Numbered from the stretch's first letter, positions 1 to 8,118 are shown. The stretch is DNA of 14,200 nt from Caryophanales bacterium (GCA_028723545.1 JAQYER010000050.1:1-14200), one strand, 5' to 3'. The notes: a model not told the origin generated them from the sequence alone. Program-made: numbers and translations.

Positions 1-338
1 CATTAACTAAAATTCCAGCTTATAGTGGAGCGAAAGCCGCTGTTTCGAATTTAACTCAATGGTTGGCTGTTCATTTTTCAAAAGTTGGAATTAGAGTAAA
101 CGCCATTGCTCCTGGATTTTTTTCAACCAATCAAAATAAAGCTTTATTATGGAATAAAGATGGCACTCCAACGGCTAGAACAAATAAAATTATTAACGCT
201 ACCCCAATGGAAAGATTTGGAGAAATTGATGAATTAATTGGAGCAACATTATTTTTAATTTCTGATAATGCAGCCAGTTTTATCACCGGTGTTGTTTTAC
301 CTATTGATGGTGGATTCTCTAGCTATTCAGGTGTCTAG
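1..338 (+). CDS. SDR family oxidoreductase, C-terminal part (fructuronate/mannonate oxidoreductase-like), 5' end outside window
   Basis: The reading frame is open from base 3 to a TAG at 336-338 and gives about 111 residues. It holds the second half of a short-chain dehydrogenase: the catalytic YxxxK motif (YSGAK, 5' end of the window), then RVNAIAPGFF, the usual SDR segment after the active site, and the C-terminal stretch LPIDGGFSSYSGV. The combination PGFFSTNQN, GTPTART and a terminal DGGFSxYSGV matches my memory of the SDR-type D-mannonate oxidoreductase/fructuronate reductase family (UxuB/YjmF-like), which interconverts fructuronate and mannonate in hexuronate breakdown. That assignment is by recall of family motifs; the NAD(P)-binding N-terminus is missing. 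A TTG at 63-65 is only an internal codon, because the catalytic Tyr and Lys lie upstream of it. A hairpin terminator follows. Confidence 0.85.
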   Translation, partial: LTKIPAYSGAKAAVSNLTQWLAVHFSKVGIRVNAIAPGFFSTNQNKALLWNKDGTPTARTNKIINATPMERFGEIDELIGATLFLISDNAASFITGVVLPIDGGFSSYSGV

Positions 339-364
339 ACTAAATTCAAATAATTAATTTAAAT

Positions 365-419
365 AACAAAATATCTTTGAAATAGAAAAAAATAAATATT
401 TCAGAATATTTTGTTTTTT
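365..419 (+). terminator. Rho-independent terminator after the SDR gene
   Basis: The arm at 365-384 (starting AACAAAATAT) pairs with 397-415 (ending ATATTTTGTT), with a small internal mismatch. The loop is A-rich (about 12 nt) and a T run follows at 414-419. The stem is AT-rich but long. Confidence 0.7.
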
Positions 420-440
420 ATTGTTCATTATTATTAAAAG

Positions 441-468
441 TTGAATATTATTATATAAATTATATAAT
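441..468 (+). promoter_or_regulatory. Promoter of the ABC exporter operon, placed for a near-leaderless mRNA
   Basis: TTGAAT (441-446) and a perfect TATAAT (463-468) are separated by 16 bp. Transcription would start near 475, while the ATG is at 479. This leaves a leader of roughly 0-6 nt and no room for an SD. Confidence 0.65.
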
Positions 469-478
469 TAAATCGTTT

Positions 479-2221
479 ATGAAGAAGCTTTTAAAACATT
501 TATCTAAATATAAAAAAGAATGTGTTCTCGGGCCATTATTTAAACTTTTAGAAGCTTGTTTTGATTTGCTTGTTCCAGTTATCATGATTTATTTAATTGA
601 TAATGGCATTAAGCAAAATAATCCAACAATTATCCTCCAAACAGGTGGAATATTAGTTTTATTAGCAATTGTTGGGTTTGTTTGCTGTGTCATTGCTCAA
701 TATTTTGCTGCGAAAGCCGCGACTGGATTTGCTAGTTCAGTCCGTGAAGAATTATATGAAAAAATGTCTAAATTATCATTTTCTAGTCTTGATAAATTAG
801 GCCAATCAACTTTAATGACTAGATTAACTAGTGACATTCAAACAATGCAAAACGGAATCAATCTCTTTTTAAGATTGTTTCTTCGTTCTCCTTTTATTAT
901 TTTAGGCGCAAGCGTGATGGCGAGCATCGTATCGAAAAGCTATATTATTGCTTTAATATTCGCTGGCGTTGTTATTTTAGCGTTTGCTTTAGTGTTTTTT
1001 ATTATGCTTTGGACAATTCCTAAATATAAAAAAGTTCAAAGTGAAGTTGATGAAGTAGTGAAGTCAACAAGAGAAAACTTAACTGGTGTTCGTGTCATAA
1101 GAGCGTTTTCAAAAGAACAAAAAGAAATTGGAAAATATGATTTCAAGACAGATCATTTGGCTAAAACCCAAAATAAAGTCGCTATTATATCGAATGCTTT
1201 AAATCCAATCGCTTATGTTATCGTTAATTTATCAATCGCTGGTTTATTATATTTTGGAGCAAAATACATTGATGAAGGAATATTACTCCAAGGAGTAATT
1301 ATTTCAATTGTCAATTATATGACCCAAATCGTTGTTGAATTAATTAAATTAGCGAATTTCATCATTCAAGTTACAAAAGCAATTGCCAGTGGTGATAGAA
1401 TCCAAGCAATGATTAATCTAACAGATGATCCAATGCTATTAAATAATAATGTTGATGAGCATATTGATAGTCCATATATTTGTTATAAAAATGTCAATTT
1501 TTCATATTTTAAAAATGGTGATAATGCCTTAAATGATATCAATTTAGCAATTAACAAAGGCGAAATTATCGGTGTTATTGGAGGAACTGGTTCTGGTAAA
1601 TCTACTTTAGTAAATTTATTATCAGGCTTTTATCTTCCAACAAGTGGAGAATTAATTATCGATGGAAAACATATTGAAAATTATTCCCGTAAAGAAATAA
1701 GAAATAAAACAACAATTATTCTTCAAAAAGCTCAATTGTTTAAAGGAACAATTCGCGACAATATGAAAGTTGGTAATGAACAAGCGAGTGATGAACAAAT
1801 TTTTGAAGCATTAAGAAAATCTCAATCCGAAGAATTTGTATTAACTAAAAAAGGTCAACTCGATTATCAAATTGAACAAGGAGCAAGAAATCTTTCTGGT
1901 GGACAACGTCAACGTTTATCGATTGCCAGAGGTTTATTATCAAATGGAGATATTTTAGTATTTGATGATTCTTCAAGTGCGTTAGATTATGCGACTGAAG
2001 CTAAATTAAGAAAAGAGATATTCTCTTTAAAAGATAAGACTATATTTATTGTTTCCCAACGTTCTTCAACAGTGAGAAACGCGCATAAAATAATTGTTAT
2101 TGATCATGGAATGATTGTGGGATTTGATAATCACGATAATTTAATGAAAAATTGTCCAATTTATCAAGAAATTGTTTTATCACAAAACAAAGAGGTAAAT
2201 GAAAATGGAAAAGAAGAATAA
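479..2221 (+). CDS. ABC exporter half-transporter, subunit A (degenerate ATP site)
   Basis: This is one half of a multidrug-type exporter: an N-terminal membrane domain with about six hydrophobic helices (residues ~15-300) and a C-terminal ATPase (~330-575). Visible motifs are Walker A GGTGSGKST (368-376), Q-loop Q416, signature LSGGQ (472-476) and Walker B ILVFDD (492-497). The catalytic glutamate position is Asp497, and the switch histidine is replaced by Gln527 (VSQRSS). Both changes mark the non-hydrolysing site of heterodimeric exporters such as BmrC/BmrD, LmrC/LmrD or TM287/288. The next gene overlaps it and supplies the intact Walker B and His. The ATG at 479 gives a normal N-terminus but has no SD, and the promoter lies immediately before it, so the mRNA is probably leaderless. 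Substrate cannot be deduced; drugs, lipids or peptides are all possible. Confidence 0.93.
   Translation: MKKLLKHLSKYKKECVLGPLFKLLEACFDLLVPVIMIYLIDNGIKQNNPTIILQTGGILVLLAIVGFVCCVIAQYFAAKAATGFASSVREELYEKMSKLSFSSLDKLGQSTLMTRLTSDIQTMQNGINLFLRLFLRSPFIILGASVMASIVSKSYIIALIFAGVVILAFALVFFIMLWTIPKYKKVQSEVDEVVKSTRENLTGVRVIRAFSKEQKEIGKYDFKTDHLAKTQNKVAIISNALNPIAYVIVNLSIAGLLYFGAKYIDEGILLQGVIISIVNYMTQIVVELIKLANFIIQVTKAIASGDRIQAMINLTDDPMLLNNNVDEHIDSPYICYKNVNFSYFKNGDNALNDINLAINKGEIIGVIGGTGSGKSTLVNLLSGFYLPTSGELIIDGKHIENYSRKEIRNKTTIILQKAQLFKGTIRDNMKVGNEQASDEQIFEALRKSQSEEFVLTKKGQLDYQIEQGARNLSGGQRQRLSIARGLLSNGDILVFDDSSSALDYATEAKLRKEIFSLKDKTIFIVSQRSSTVRNAHKIIVIDHGMIVGFDNHDNLMKNCPIYQEIVLSQNKEVNENGKEE
2191..2196 (+). 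promoter_or_regulatory. Ribosome binding site that decides the start of ABC subunit B
   Basis: AGAGGT lies 8 nt before the ATG at 2205 but only 2 nt before the in-frame ATG at 2199. The second ATG is therefore the better start; the longer version adds only Met-Lys. Confidence 0.65.
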
Positions 2222-3953
2222 TTTTAAAAAGCTTCTCCCTTTTGTTAAGCCTTATATTGGGTTAATTATTTTATCAATCTTTTTTGCGATTTTATCTACT
2301 TTTGGAACGATTTATTTACCAATCGTTATTAAAGATGTTATTAATAATGCTTTAGGTCAAAATAATGTATTTTGGGACAATATATATCCAAAATTATTAT
2401 TAATAATAATAATTAATATTGTTATCGCGTTATCATCTTGGTTATTAGGAATTATTAATTCACGCATTAGTTTTAATATTTCTCGTGACTTACGTAAATC
2501 GACATTTAAATATATTCAAAATATTCCTCTTTCATATTTAGATGTTCATTCCAGTGGTGATATTTTATCTCGATTAATTCAAGATGTTGAAACAATATCT
2601 GATGGTTTGCTATTAGGATTAACGAATTTATTTACTGGATTAATGACAATTATTGGAACATTAATAATCATGTTGATTCTTAATGTCTATGTCGCATTAT
2701 TAGTCGTTATATTGACTCCATTATCATTATTTATCGCGAATTTTATTTCAAAAAGAACATATCGATTGTTTAAACAGCAGGCGGATAAAAAAGGTGAACA
2801 AACTTCTTTAATTGAAGAAGCAATTACTAATCAAAAAGTTATTCAAGCATATAACTACGAATCGCGATTAATCGATAATTTCAAAATCCAAAATGAACAA
2901 TTACGCAAAATATCATTGAATGCTTTGTTTTATTCTTCTTTAGTTAATCCATCGACAAGATTTATTAACAATCTAATTTATGCTTCTGTTGGAGTGCTCT
3001 GTGGTTTATTAGCGACAAAATGGAATCAAATTGCCATTATTGATGTTGGTTTAATAAGCGCCTTCTTATCTTATGCATCAAGTTTTGGAAAACCATTTAA
3101 TGATTTATCAATAACGATTACTGAATTACAAAACGCAAATGCTTCTTTAGAACGATTATTTGAAATATATGACGCTGAACAAGAAGAGGAATGCTTAAAC
3201 CCAACATTAATTAACGATGATGAAATTGAAAATATTAAAATTGATGATGTTTATTTTTCATATGTTCCTGAACAACATTTAATTGAAGGATTTTCATTGG
3301 ATGTTAAAAAAGGTCAAACAATCGCGATTGTCGGACCAACTGGCTGTGGTAAAACAACGTTCATTAATTTACTAATGAGATTTTATGTTGTTAATAAAGG
3401 ATTAATCTCAATTAATAATATCGATATTAGAAATACAACAAGAAAAGATTTAAGAAAACAATTTGGAATGGTTTTACAAGATACATGGCTATTTTCTGGA
3501 ACAATTAAAGACAATATCCGATATGGAAAAGAAGATGCAAGCGATGAAGAAATTATTAATGCTTGTAAAATATCTCATTGCCATTCATTTATTATGCAAT
3601 TAGAAAATGGTTATGACACAATCATTGGTGAAGAAGGCGGTTCATTATCGCAAGGACAAAAGCAATTACTATGTATTGCCAGAGTAATGCTATCTAAACC
3701 ACCAATATTAATTTTAGATGAGGCGACATCATCAATTGATACTCGTACTGAAATTAAAGTCCAAGATGCCTTTTTAAAATTAATGGAAGGAAGAACAACA
3801 TTTATTGTCGCTCACCGATTATCAACTATTCAAAAAGCTGATGTCATTCTCGTATTAAAAGACGGACACATTATTGAAATCGGTAATCATCAAACATTAT
3901 TAAAACAAGGCGGTTTTTATAAAAAATTATACGAATCGCAATTCCAAAAATAA
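2205..3953 (+). CDS. ABC exporter half-transporter, subunit B (catalytic ATP site)
   Basis: This is the partner half-transporter, 582 residues from the ATG at 2205 (584 if the ATG at 2199 is used). A six-helix membrane domain (residues ~12-310) precedes the ATPase domain (~345-580). Walker A is GPTGCGKTT (377-385), Walker B with an intact catalytic glutamate is ILILDEATSS (D505, E506), and the switch histidine is H537 in VAHRLSTI. The signature is LSQGQ (481-485) rather than LSGGQ. In the dimer, this subunit's Walker motifs face the canonical LSGGQ of subunit A to form the working site. Subunit A's Walker motifs face the altered LSQGQ to form the degenerate one. It overlaps the upstream gene by 17 bases, which indicates translational coupling and 1:1 production. 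A terminator follows directly. Confidence 0.94.
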   Translation: MEKKNNFKKLLPFVKPYIGLIILSIFFAILSTFGTIYLPIVIKDVINNALGQNNVFWDNIYPKLLLIIIINIVIALSSWLLGIINSRISFNISRDLRKSTFKYIQNIPLSYLDVHSSGDILSRLIQDVETISDGLLLGLTNLFTGLMTIIGTLIIMLILNVYVALLVVILTPLSLFIANFISKRTYRLFKQQADKKGEQTSLIEEAITNQKVIQAYNYESRLIDNFKIQNEQLRKISLNALFYSSLVNPSTRFINNLIYASVGVLCGLLATKWNQIAIIDVGLISAFLSYASSFGKPFNDLSITITELQNANASLERLFEIYDAEQEEECLNPTLINDDEIENIKIDDVYFSYVPEQHLIEGFSLDVKKGQTIAIVGPTGCGKTTFINLLMRFYVVNKGLISINNIDIRNTTRKDLRKQFGMVLQDTWLFSGTIKDNIRYGKEDASDEEIINACKISHCHSFIMQLENGYDTIIGEEGGSLSQGQKQLLCIARVMLSKPPILILDEATSSIDTRTEIKVQDAFLKLMEGRTTFIVAHRLSTIQKADVILVLKDGHIIEIGNHQTLLKQGGFYKKLYESQFQK

Positions 3954-3954
3954 T

Positions 3955-4001
3955 AAAAATGTGGTGAATGAATGTAAAAATTCAAAAAGTCACATTTTTT
4001 T
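3955..4001 (+). terminator. Terminator after the ABC exporter operon
   Basis: AAAAATGTG (3955-3963) pairs with CACATTTTT (3991-3999) and leads into a T run. The 27-nt interior can fold again through TGAAT/ATTCA. It starts one base after the stop codon of subunit B. Confidence 0.65.
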
Positions 4002-4033
4002 ATTAAAAAAGATGTAATTATCGGATAGAAATG

Positions 4034-4042
4034 TGATATTAT
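4034..4042 (+). promoter_or_regulatory. Extended -10 promoter of pckA
   Basis: TGATATTAT is an extended -10 element (TGn plus TATTAT at 4037-4042). No good -35 hexamer stands 16-18 bp upstream; TGTAAT at 4013-4018 is the nearest. The predicted start near 4049 coincides with the base of the first leader hairpin. Confidence 0.45.
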
Positions 4043-4048
4043 GTAGTC

Positions 4049-4073
4049 GATTTTTGATTAAGTAGCAAAAATC
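4049..4073 (+). promoter_or_regulatory. pckA leader hairpin 1
   Basis: GATTTTTG (4049-4056) and CAAAAATC (4066-4073) are exact reverse complements with a 9-nt loop. The stem sits at or next to the predicted 5' end of the pckA mRNA, so it may protect the transcript or act in regulation. There is no long T run, so it is not a standard terminator. Confidence 0.45.
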
Positions 4074-4078
4074 AACAA

Positions 4079-4099
4079 GTCTATTAATAAAAAATAGAC
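4079..4099 (+). promoter_or_regulatory. pckA leader hairpin 2 or operator
   Basis: GTCTATT (4079-4085) and AATAGAC (4093-4099) are exact reverse complements around a 7-nt spacer, 5 nt after the first hairpin. It could be an RNA stem or a DNA operator; the sequence alone does not decide. The SD of pckA (AGAGGT, 4117-4122) lies downstream and outside the stem. Confidence 0.45.
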
Positions 4100-4127
4100 A
4101 AATATCAATATTAAATAGAGGTAATAC

Positions 4128-5738
4128 ATGAAAACTATTGATTTAACAAAATATGGTATTGTTGGCACAACAGAAATTGTTTACAATCCATCATACGAAA
4201 CTCTCTTCGAAGAAGAAACTCGTAAAGACTTAACAGGTTATGAAGTCGGAAAAGAATCTGAATTAGGCGCTGTTAATGTTATGACTGGTATTTATACTGG
4301 TCGTTCTCCAAAAGACAAATTTATTGTTGATGATGAAAATTCACACGACACAATTTGGTGGACAAGCGAAGAATACAAAAACGATAACCACCGCGCAACA
4401 AAAGAAGCATGGAATGCTTGTATGGAAATTGCTCGCAAAGAATTATCTAACAAGAGATTATTCGTTGTTGATGCTTATTGTGGTGCAAACAAAGATACAA
4501 GAATGGCTGTTCGTTTTATTGTTGAAGTTGCATGGCAAGCTCACTTTATTCGTAACATGTTCATTAAACCAACTGATGAAGAATTAGCAAATTTCGAACC
4601 AGATTTTGTTGTATATAATGCTTCAAAAGCCAAAGTCGAAAATTATAAAGAATTAGGATTAAATAGTGAAACTGCTGTTATGTTTAACATCACTTCACAT
4701 GAACAAATCATCATTAATACATGGTATGGTGGTGAAATGAAAAAAGGTATGTTCTCAATGATGAACTATTACCTCCCACTTAAAGGTATCGCTTCAATGC
4801 ACTGTTCAGCAAATACCGATATGAACGGTGAAAATACTGCTATTTTCTTCGGATTATCAGGAACAGGAAAAACAACTCTTTCAACTGATCCAAAGAGATT
4901 ACTAATTGGTGATGATGAACATGGTTGGGATGATAATGGTGTATTCAACCTTGAAGGTGGTTGCTATGCAAAAGTCATTAATCTTGATAAAGAATCTGAA
5001 CCAGATATTTATAATGCAATTGTCCGTAATGCTTTATTAGAAAACGTTACATTAGATAAAGATGGCAAAATTGATTTTGCTGATAAGACAGTTACTGAAA
5101 ATACACGTGTTTCTTATCCAATTGATCATATCGAAAAGCGTGTTGCACCTATTTCACATGGTCCAGCTGCTAAAAATGTTATTTTCCTTTCAGCTGATGC
5201 CTTTGGTGTTCTCCCTCCAGTATCAATTCTTACTCCAGAACAAACACAATATTATTTCCTTTCAGGATTTACTGCTAAACTTGCTGGTACAGAACGCGGA
5301 ATTAAAGAACCTACTCCAACATTCTCTGCTTGTTTTGGTCAAGCATTCCTTGAACTTCACCCAACAAAATATGCTTATGAATTAGTTCGTAAGATGGAAA
5401 AATCAGGCGCTAAAGCATATTTAGTCAATACTGGTTGGAATGGAACAGGAAAACGTATTTCTATTAAAGATACACGTGGAATTATTGATGCAATCTTAGA
5501 TGGCTCAATTAACAATGCTCCAACAAAGAAAATCCCATATTTTGATTTTGAAGTACCAACTCAATTACCAGGTGTTGATCCAAAAATCTTAGATCCAAGA
5601 GATACATATGCTGATCCATCAATTTGGGAAGGCAAAGCTCAAGATTTAGCGTCTCGTTTCATTAAAAACTTTGTTAAATATGAAACAAATGATGCTGGTA
5701 AAGCTTTAGTTAAAGCTGGACCTAGATTAGATAAATAA
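4128..5738 (+). CDS. pckA: Phosphoenolpyruvate carboxykinase (ATP)
   Basis: The enzyme interconverts oxaloacetate plus ATP and phosphoenolpyruvate plus CO2 plus ADP in the cytosol. In fermenting anaerobes it can run toward oxaloacetate and fix CO2; otherwise it serves gluconeogenesis. The 536-residue length is normal for the ATP-dependent family. Key motifs are TGRSPKDK (57-64; the Arg contacts oxaloacetate), MHCSANTD (224-231; the His is a Mn ligand in the family), the P-loop GLSGTGKTT (242-250), and the second kinase motif LIGDDEHGW (259-267) with the metal-binding Asp. The ATG at 4128 has an SD AGAGGT five bases upstream. Codon use looks more optimised than in its neighbours (more C-ending codons such as TTC and AAC), as expected for a highly expressed gene. 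It is monocistronic, flanked by a hairpin-containing leader and a strong terminator. Confidence 0.97.
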   Translation: MKTIDLTKYGIVGTTEIVYNPSYETLFEEETRKDLTGYEVGKESELGAVNVMTGIYTGRSPKDKFIVDDENSHDTIWWTSEEYKNDNHRATKEAWNACMEIARKELSNKRLFVVDAYCGANKDTRMAVRFIVEVAWQAHFIRNMFIKPTDEELANFEPDFVVYNASKAKVENYKELGLNSETAVMFNITSHEQIIINTWYGGEMKKGMFSMMNYYLPLKGIASMHCSANTDMNGENTAIFFGLSGTGKTTLSTDPKRLLIGDDEHGWDDNGVFNLEGGCYAKVINLDKESEPDIYNAIVRNALLENVTLDKDGKIDFADKTVTENTRVSYPIDHIEKRVAPISHGPAAKNVIFLSADAFGVLPPVSILTPEQTQYYFLSGFTAKLAGTERGIKEPTPTFSACFGQAFLELHPTKYAYELVRKMEKSGAKAYLVNTGWNGTGKRISIKDTRGIIDAILDGSINNAPTKKIPYFDFEVPTQLPGVDPKILDPRDTYADPSIWEGKAQDLASRFIKNFVKYETNDAGKALVKAGPRLDK

Positions 5739-5760
5739 TCTAACACGCAAATTCAAATTA

Positions 5761-5787
5761 AGAGGTATATTTTATACCTCTTTTTTT
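5761..5787 (+). terminator. Strong terminator after pckA
   Basis: AGAGGTATA (5761-5769) pairs perfectly with TATACCTCT (5773-5781) around a 3-nt loop and is followed by a T run to 5787. It separates pckA from the next gene. Confidence 0.88.
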
Positions 5788-5800
5788 ATAAAAAATTATA

Positions 5801-5829
5801 TTGTAATTGTTTAATGGATATTACATAAT
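5801..5829 (+). promoter_or_regulatory. Promoter of the acyltransferase gene, leaderless geometry
   Basis: TTGTAA (5801-5806), a 17-bp spacer and CATAAT (5824-5829) predict transcription starting near 5836, one base before the ATG at 5837. A TTG start at 5807 would lie inside the promoter spacer and is unlikely. Confidence 0.6.
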
Positions 5830-5836
5830 TAACGAT

Positions 5837-6721
5837 ATGAGTATTTATAAGCCTGACGTTCATGAACAATATCCTGATTTTGAGCATGGTCATATGTTTC
5901 CTAGCAAAATCAAACAAGAATTTGTTTATGATGATAAATTCGAATATCGAGTTACTTCTAAGATAAGAAAAATTAAAAGATTTTTTGTCGAATTAATTTT
6001 AAATTTTATCGCTCCTATTTTAGTGTTTTTTAGATTTAATCCACATATTAAAAATAAAAAAGTATTTAAAGAGCACAAAGACGAAATTAAAAATGGTTTA
6101 ATGACAATTTCTAATCATGTCTTTCCTTGGGACAATGTTGTTTTAAGAACGCTTCGTCCTTTTAAAAGAATGGAAATGCCTATTTGGAAAGAAGGAGCTG
6201 AATCAACTTCAGGAGAAATGTATCGATTAGCTGGTGGAATACCAGTTCCGTTTACAATGCGCGGATTATATCATTTAATGAACGCCATGGATGAAGTAAT
6301 TAAAGATAAAGGCTGGTTACATGTATATCCTGAAGCAGCGTGTTGGGAATATTATTGTCCAATTAGAGATTTTAAAGAAGGTTCATTTAAAATAGCCGTT
6401 GATAACAAAATACCAGTTTTCCCAATTGCTTTCTCTTTTCGCAAAGCTACTGGAATATTTAAATTATGGAAAAAGAACCATCCATTAATTAATATTTCCA
6501 TTGGTGAACCATTATATGCAAATGAAAAATTAGAAGAAAAAGAAGCGATAAAAGATTTGTGTTCAAGAGTCAAAGAACAAGTTATCCTTTTAGCGGGCTT
6601 TTCTTCAGTAGAAGAAAATGAGCAATTTAAAAAACAATATAAATATTATAAATATACAAATCCTTATAACGAACAATATAATGCTTTAAGAAATAAAACT
6701 TCAAACGAAATATTATATTGA
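5837..6721 (+). CDS. PlsC-like lysophospholipid acyltransferase
   Basis: This 294-residue protein belongs to the glycerolipid acyltransferase superfamily, which moves an acyl chain from acyl-ACP, acyl-CoA or acyl-phosphate to a lysophospholipid at the membrane. The catalytic HX4D motif is NHVFPWD (His94, Asp99). The substrate-binding block is present as a variant YPEAA (164-168) in place of FPEG, and IPVFPIAF (192-199) matches block IV. One hydrophobic segment (~49-67) probably anchors it. The acceptor is not fixed by the sequence; 1-acylglycerol-3-phosphate is the default guess. I place the start at the ATG at 5837: there is no SD, but the promoter puts the mRNA 5' end at about that base. 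A longer frame from TTG 5807 would start within the promoter. It stops with TGA and no clear terminator follows, so some read-through into the flavodiiron operon is possible. Confidence 0.85.
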   Translation: MSIYKPDVHEQYPDFEHGHMFPSKIKQEFVYDDKFEYRVTSKIRKIKRFFVELILNFIAPILVFFRFNPHIKNKKVFKEHKDEIKNGLMTISNHVFPWDNVVLRTLRPFKRMEMPIWKEGAESTSGEMYRLAGGIPVPFTMRGLYHLMNAMDEVIKDKGWLHVYPEAACWEYYCPIRDFKEGSFKIAVDNKIPVFPIAFSFRKATGIFKLWKKNHPLINISIGEPLYANEKLEEKEAIKDLCSRVKEQVILLAGFSSVEENEQFKKQYKYYKYTNPYNEQYNALRNKTSNEILY

Positions 6722-6741
6722 TATTATTTAAAGCATTTAGT

Positions 6742-6770
6742 TTTACGATAAATAAATTATATTCTATAAT
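6742..6770 (+). promoter_or_regulatory. Promoter of the flavodiiron-flavodoxin operon
   Basis: TTTACG (6742-6747), a 17-bp spacer and a perfect TATAAT (6765-6770). The -10 is the right half of an AT-only inverted repeat, AATTATA (6755-6761) with TATAATT (6765-6771), a possible but weak operator. The SD AGAGGTGA (6780-6787) lies 8 nt before the ATG. Confidence 0.65.
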
Positions 6771-6795
6771 TAGTTAAAAAGAGGTGAAGTAGAAA

Positions 6796-8106
6796 ATGAA
6801 TAAAACAATAACCAAAGACATTCATTATGTTGGAGTTAATGACCATAAAGTTGATTTATTTGAAGGCCAATATAAAGTTCCAAATGGAATGTCATATAAC
6901 TCATATTTAATTATCGATGATAAAGTCGCTGTTATGGATACAGTTGATAAAAACTTTTTAAATGAATGGATTGATAATATCAAATCAATTTTAAAAGATC
7001 GTCCAGTTGATTATTTAATTGTTCAACACATGGAACCAGATCATTCAGCAAATATTATTAATTTCTTAAAACATTATCCAAATGCGACAATTATTTCTAA
7101 TAAAAAAGCTTTTAAAATGATGGAACAATTTTTCCATGTTGAAATTAAAAACAAATTAGAAGTTGAAAACATGGATTCAATTAATTTAGGACACCATGCT
7201 TTAACATTTGTTTTTGCTCCAATGGTTCACTGGCCAGAAGTAATGTTTACATATGATTCTGAAGAAAAATTATTATTTTCTGCGGATGCATTTGGTAAAT
7301 TCGGTGCATTAGATGTTGAAGATGATTGGGATGATGAAGCAAGAAGATATTACATTGGCATCGTTGGAAAATATGGCCAACAAGTTCAAAATGTTTTAAA
7401 GAAAGCATCTTCATTAGATATTAAAATTATTTGTCCTCTTCACGGACCAGTATTAACTGATTTAATTCCACACGCATTAGAAAAATATAATATTTGGTCA
7501 TCATATGAAAAAGAAAAAGATGGCATCGCCATATTTTATACGTCAGTTTATGGAAATACCGCTAAAGCGGTACGCGGTTTAGTTGCGAAGTTAAGACTTA
7601 AAGGATATGACAATGTAATCGTTAAAGATTTAGCGAGAACTGATATGTCAAAAAATGTCGAATTAGCATTTACTTATGGAAAGATTGTTTTAGCTACAAC
7701 AACTTATAATGCCGGAATTTTCCCATTCATGGATGAATTTATTAATCATTTAACTGAACGCAATTTCCAAAATAAGAAAATTGCTATTATTGAAAATGGT
7801 TCATGGTCTCCTGTTGCAGCGCAAATAATTAAAGAAAAATTATCAAAATGTAAAAATTTAACATTTATTGAACCAATTGTTAAAATTTTATCATCCATTG
7901 ATAAAGATAATATTGTTCAATTAGATCGCGTCGCGAATGAATTAATTAAAAAAGATCTTCAACCAGGTGAAGTAGAAGATAAATCTAAACTCCATCATTA
8001 TGTATGCACAGTTTGTGGATATACATATGAAGGAGAATATTTACCAGAAGATTTTGTTTGTCCACTTTGTCGACGTCCAGCTTCTGAATTTGAACAAATA
8101 GACTAG
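6796..8106 (+). CDS. Flavodiiron protein with C-terminal rubredoxin-like domain
   Basis: This cytosolic enzyme family reduces O2 to water and/or NO to N2O and protects anaerobes. Three domains are seen. The metallo-beta-lactamase-like domain (1-~240) has all di-iron ligands: His78, Glu80 and Asp82 in HMEPDH, then His145, Asp164 and His216. The flavodoxin domain (~243-390) has the FMN phosphate loop TSVYGNTA. A short rubredoxin-like domain (~400-436) has CxxC pairs Cys404/Cys407 and Cys422/Cys425. The last domain is shorter than free rubredoxin (~52 residues). The built-in rubredoxin resembles the flavorubredoxin NorV arrangement and would pass electrons to FMN and then to the di-iron site. 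O2 versus NO preference cannot be read from sequence. The start has a good SD. A flavodoxin gene follows after 12 bases. Confidence 0.95.
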   Translation: MNKTITKDIHYVGVNDHKVDLFEGQYKVPNGMSYNSYLIIDDKVAVMDTVDKNFLNEWIDNIKSILKDRPVDYLIVQHMEPDHSANIINFLKHYPNATIISNKKAFKMMEQFFHVEIKNKLEVENMDSINLGHHALTFVFAPMVHWPEVMFTYDSEEKLLFSADAFGKFGALDVEDDWDDEARRYYIGIVGKYGQQVQNVLKKASSLDIKIICPLHGPVLTDLIPHALEKYNIWSSYEKEKDGIAIFYTSVYGNTAKAVRGLVAKLRLKGYDNVIVKDLARTDMSKNVELAFTYGKIVLATTTYNAGIFPFMDEFINHLTERNFQNKKIAIIENGSWSPVAAQIIKEKLSKCKNLTFIEPIVKILSSIDKDNIVQLDRVANELIKKDLQPGEVEDKSKLHHYVCTVCGYTYEGEYLPEDFVCPLCRRPASEFEQID

Positions 8107-8118
8107 AAAGGAAAATTT

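Noticed and set aside
4324..4587. Open frame of 87 codons within pckA
   Set aside because: Lies fully inside the strongly supported pckA gene in another frame and has no recognisable motif or start signal.
5062..5385. Open frame of 107 codons within pckA
   Set aside because: Another shadow frame inside pckA; leucine/glutamine/serine-rich composition typical of a shifted coding frame.
5807..5836. TTG start giving ten extra residues on the acyltransferase
   Set aside because: No SD, and the TTG sits in the spacer of the predicted promoter; the ATG at 5837 coincides with the expected mRNA start.
6352..6573. Minus-strand open frame of 73 codons
   Set aside because: Antisense to the acyltransferase gene, with no promoter, SD or family pattern.
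6755..6771. AT-only inverted repeat around the -10 of the flavodiiron promoter as a PerR/Fur-type box
   Set aside because: It does not match the 7-1-7 PerR/Fur layout, and its right half is simply the TATAAT hexamer; chance is likely.
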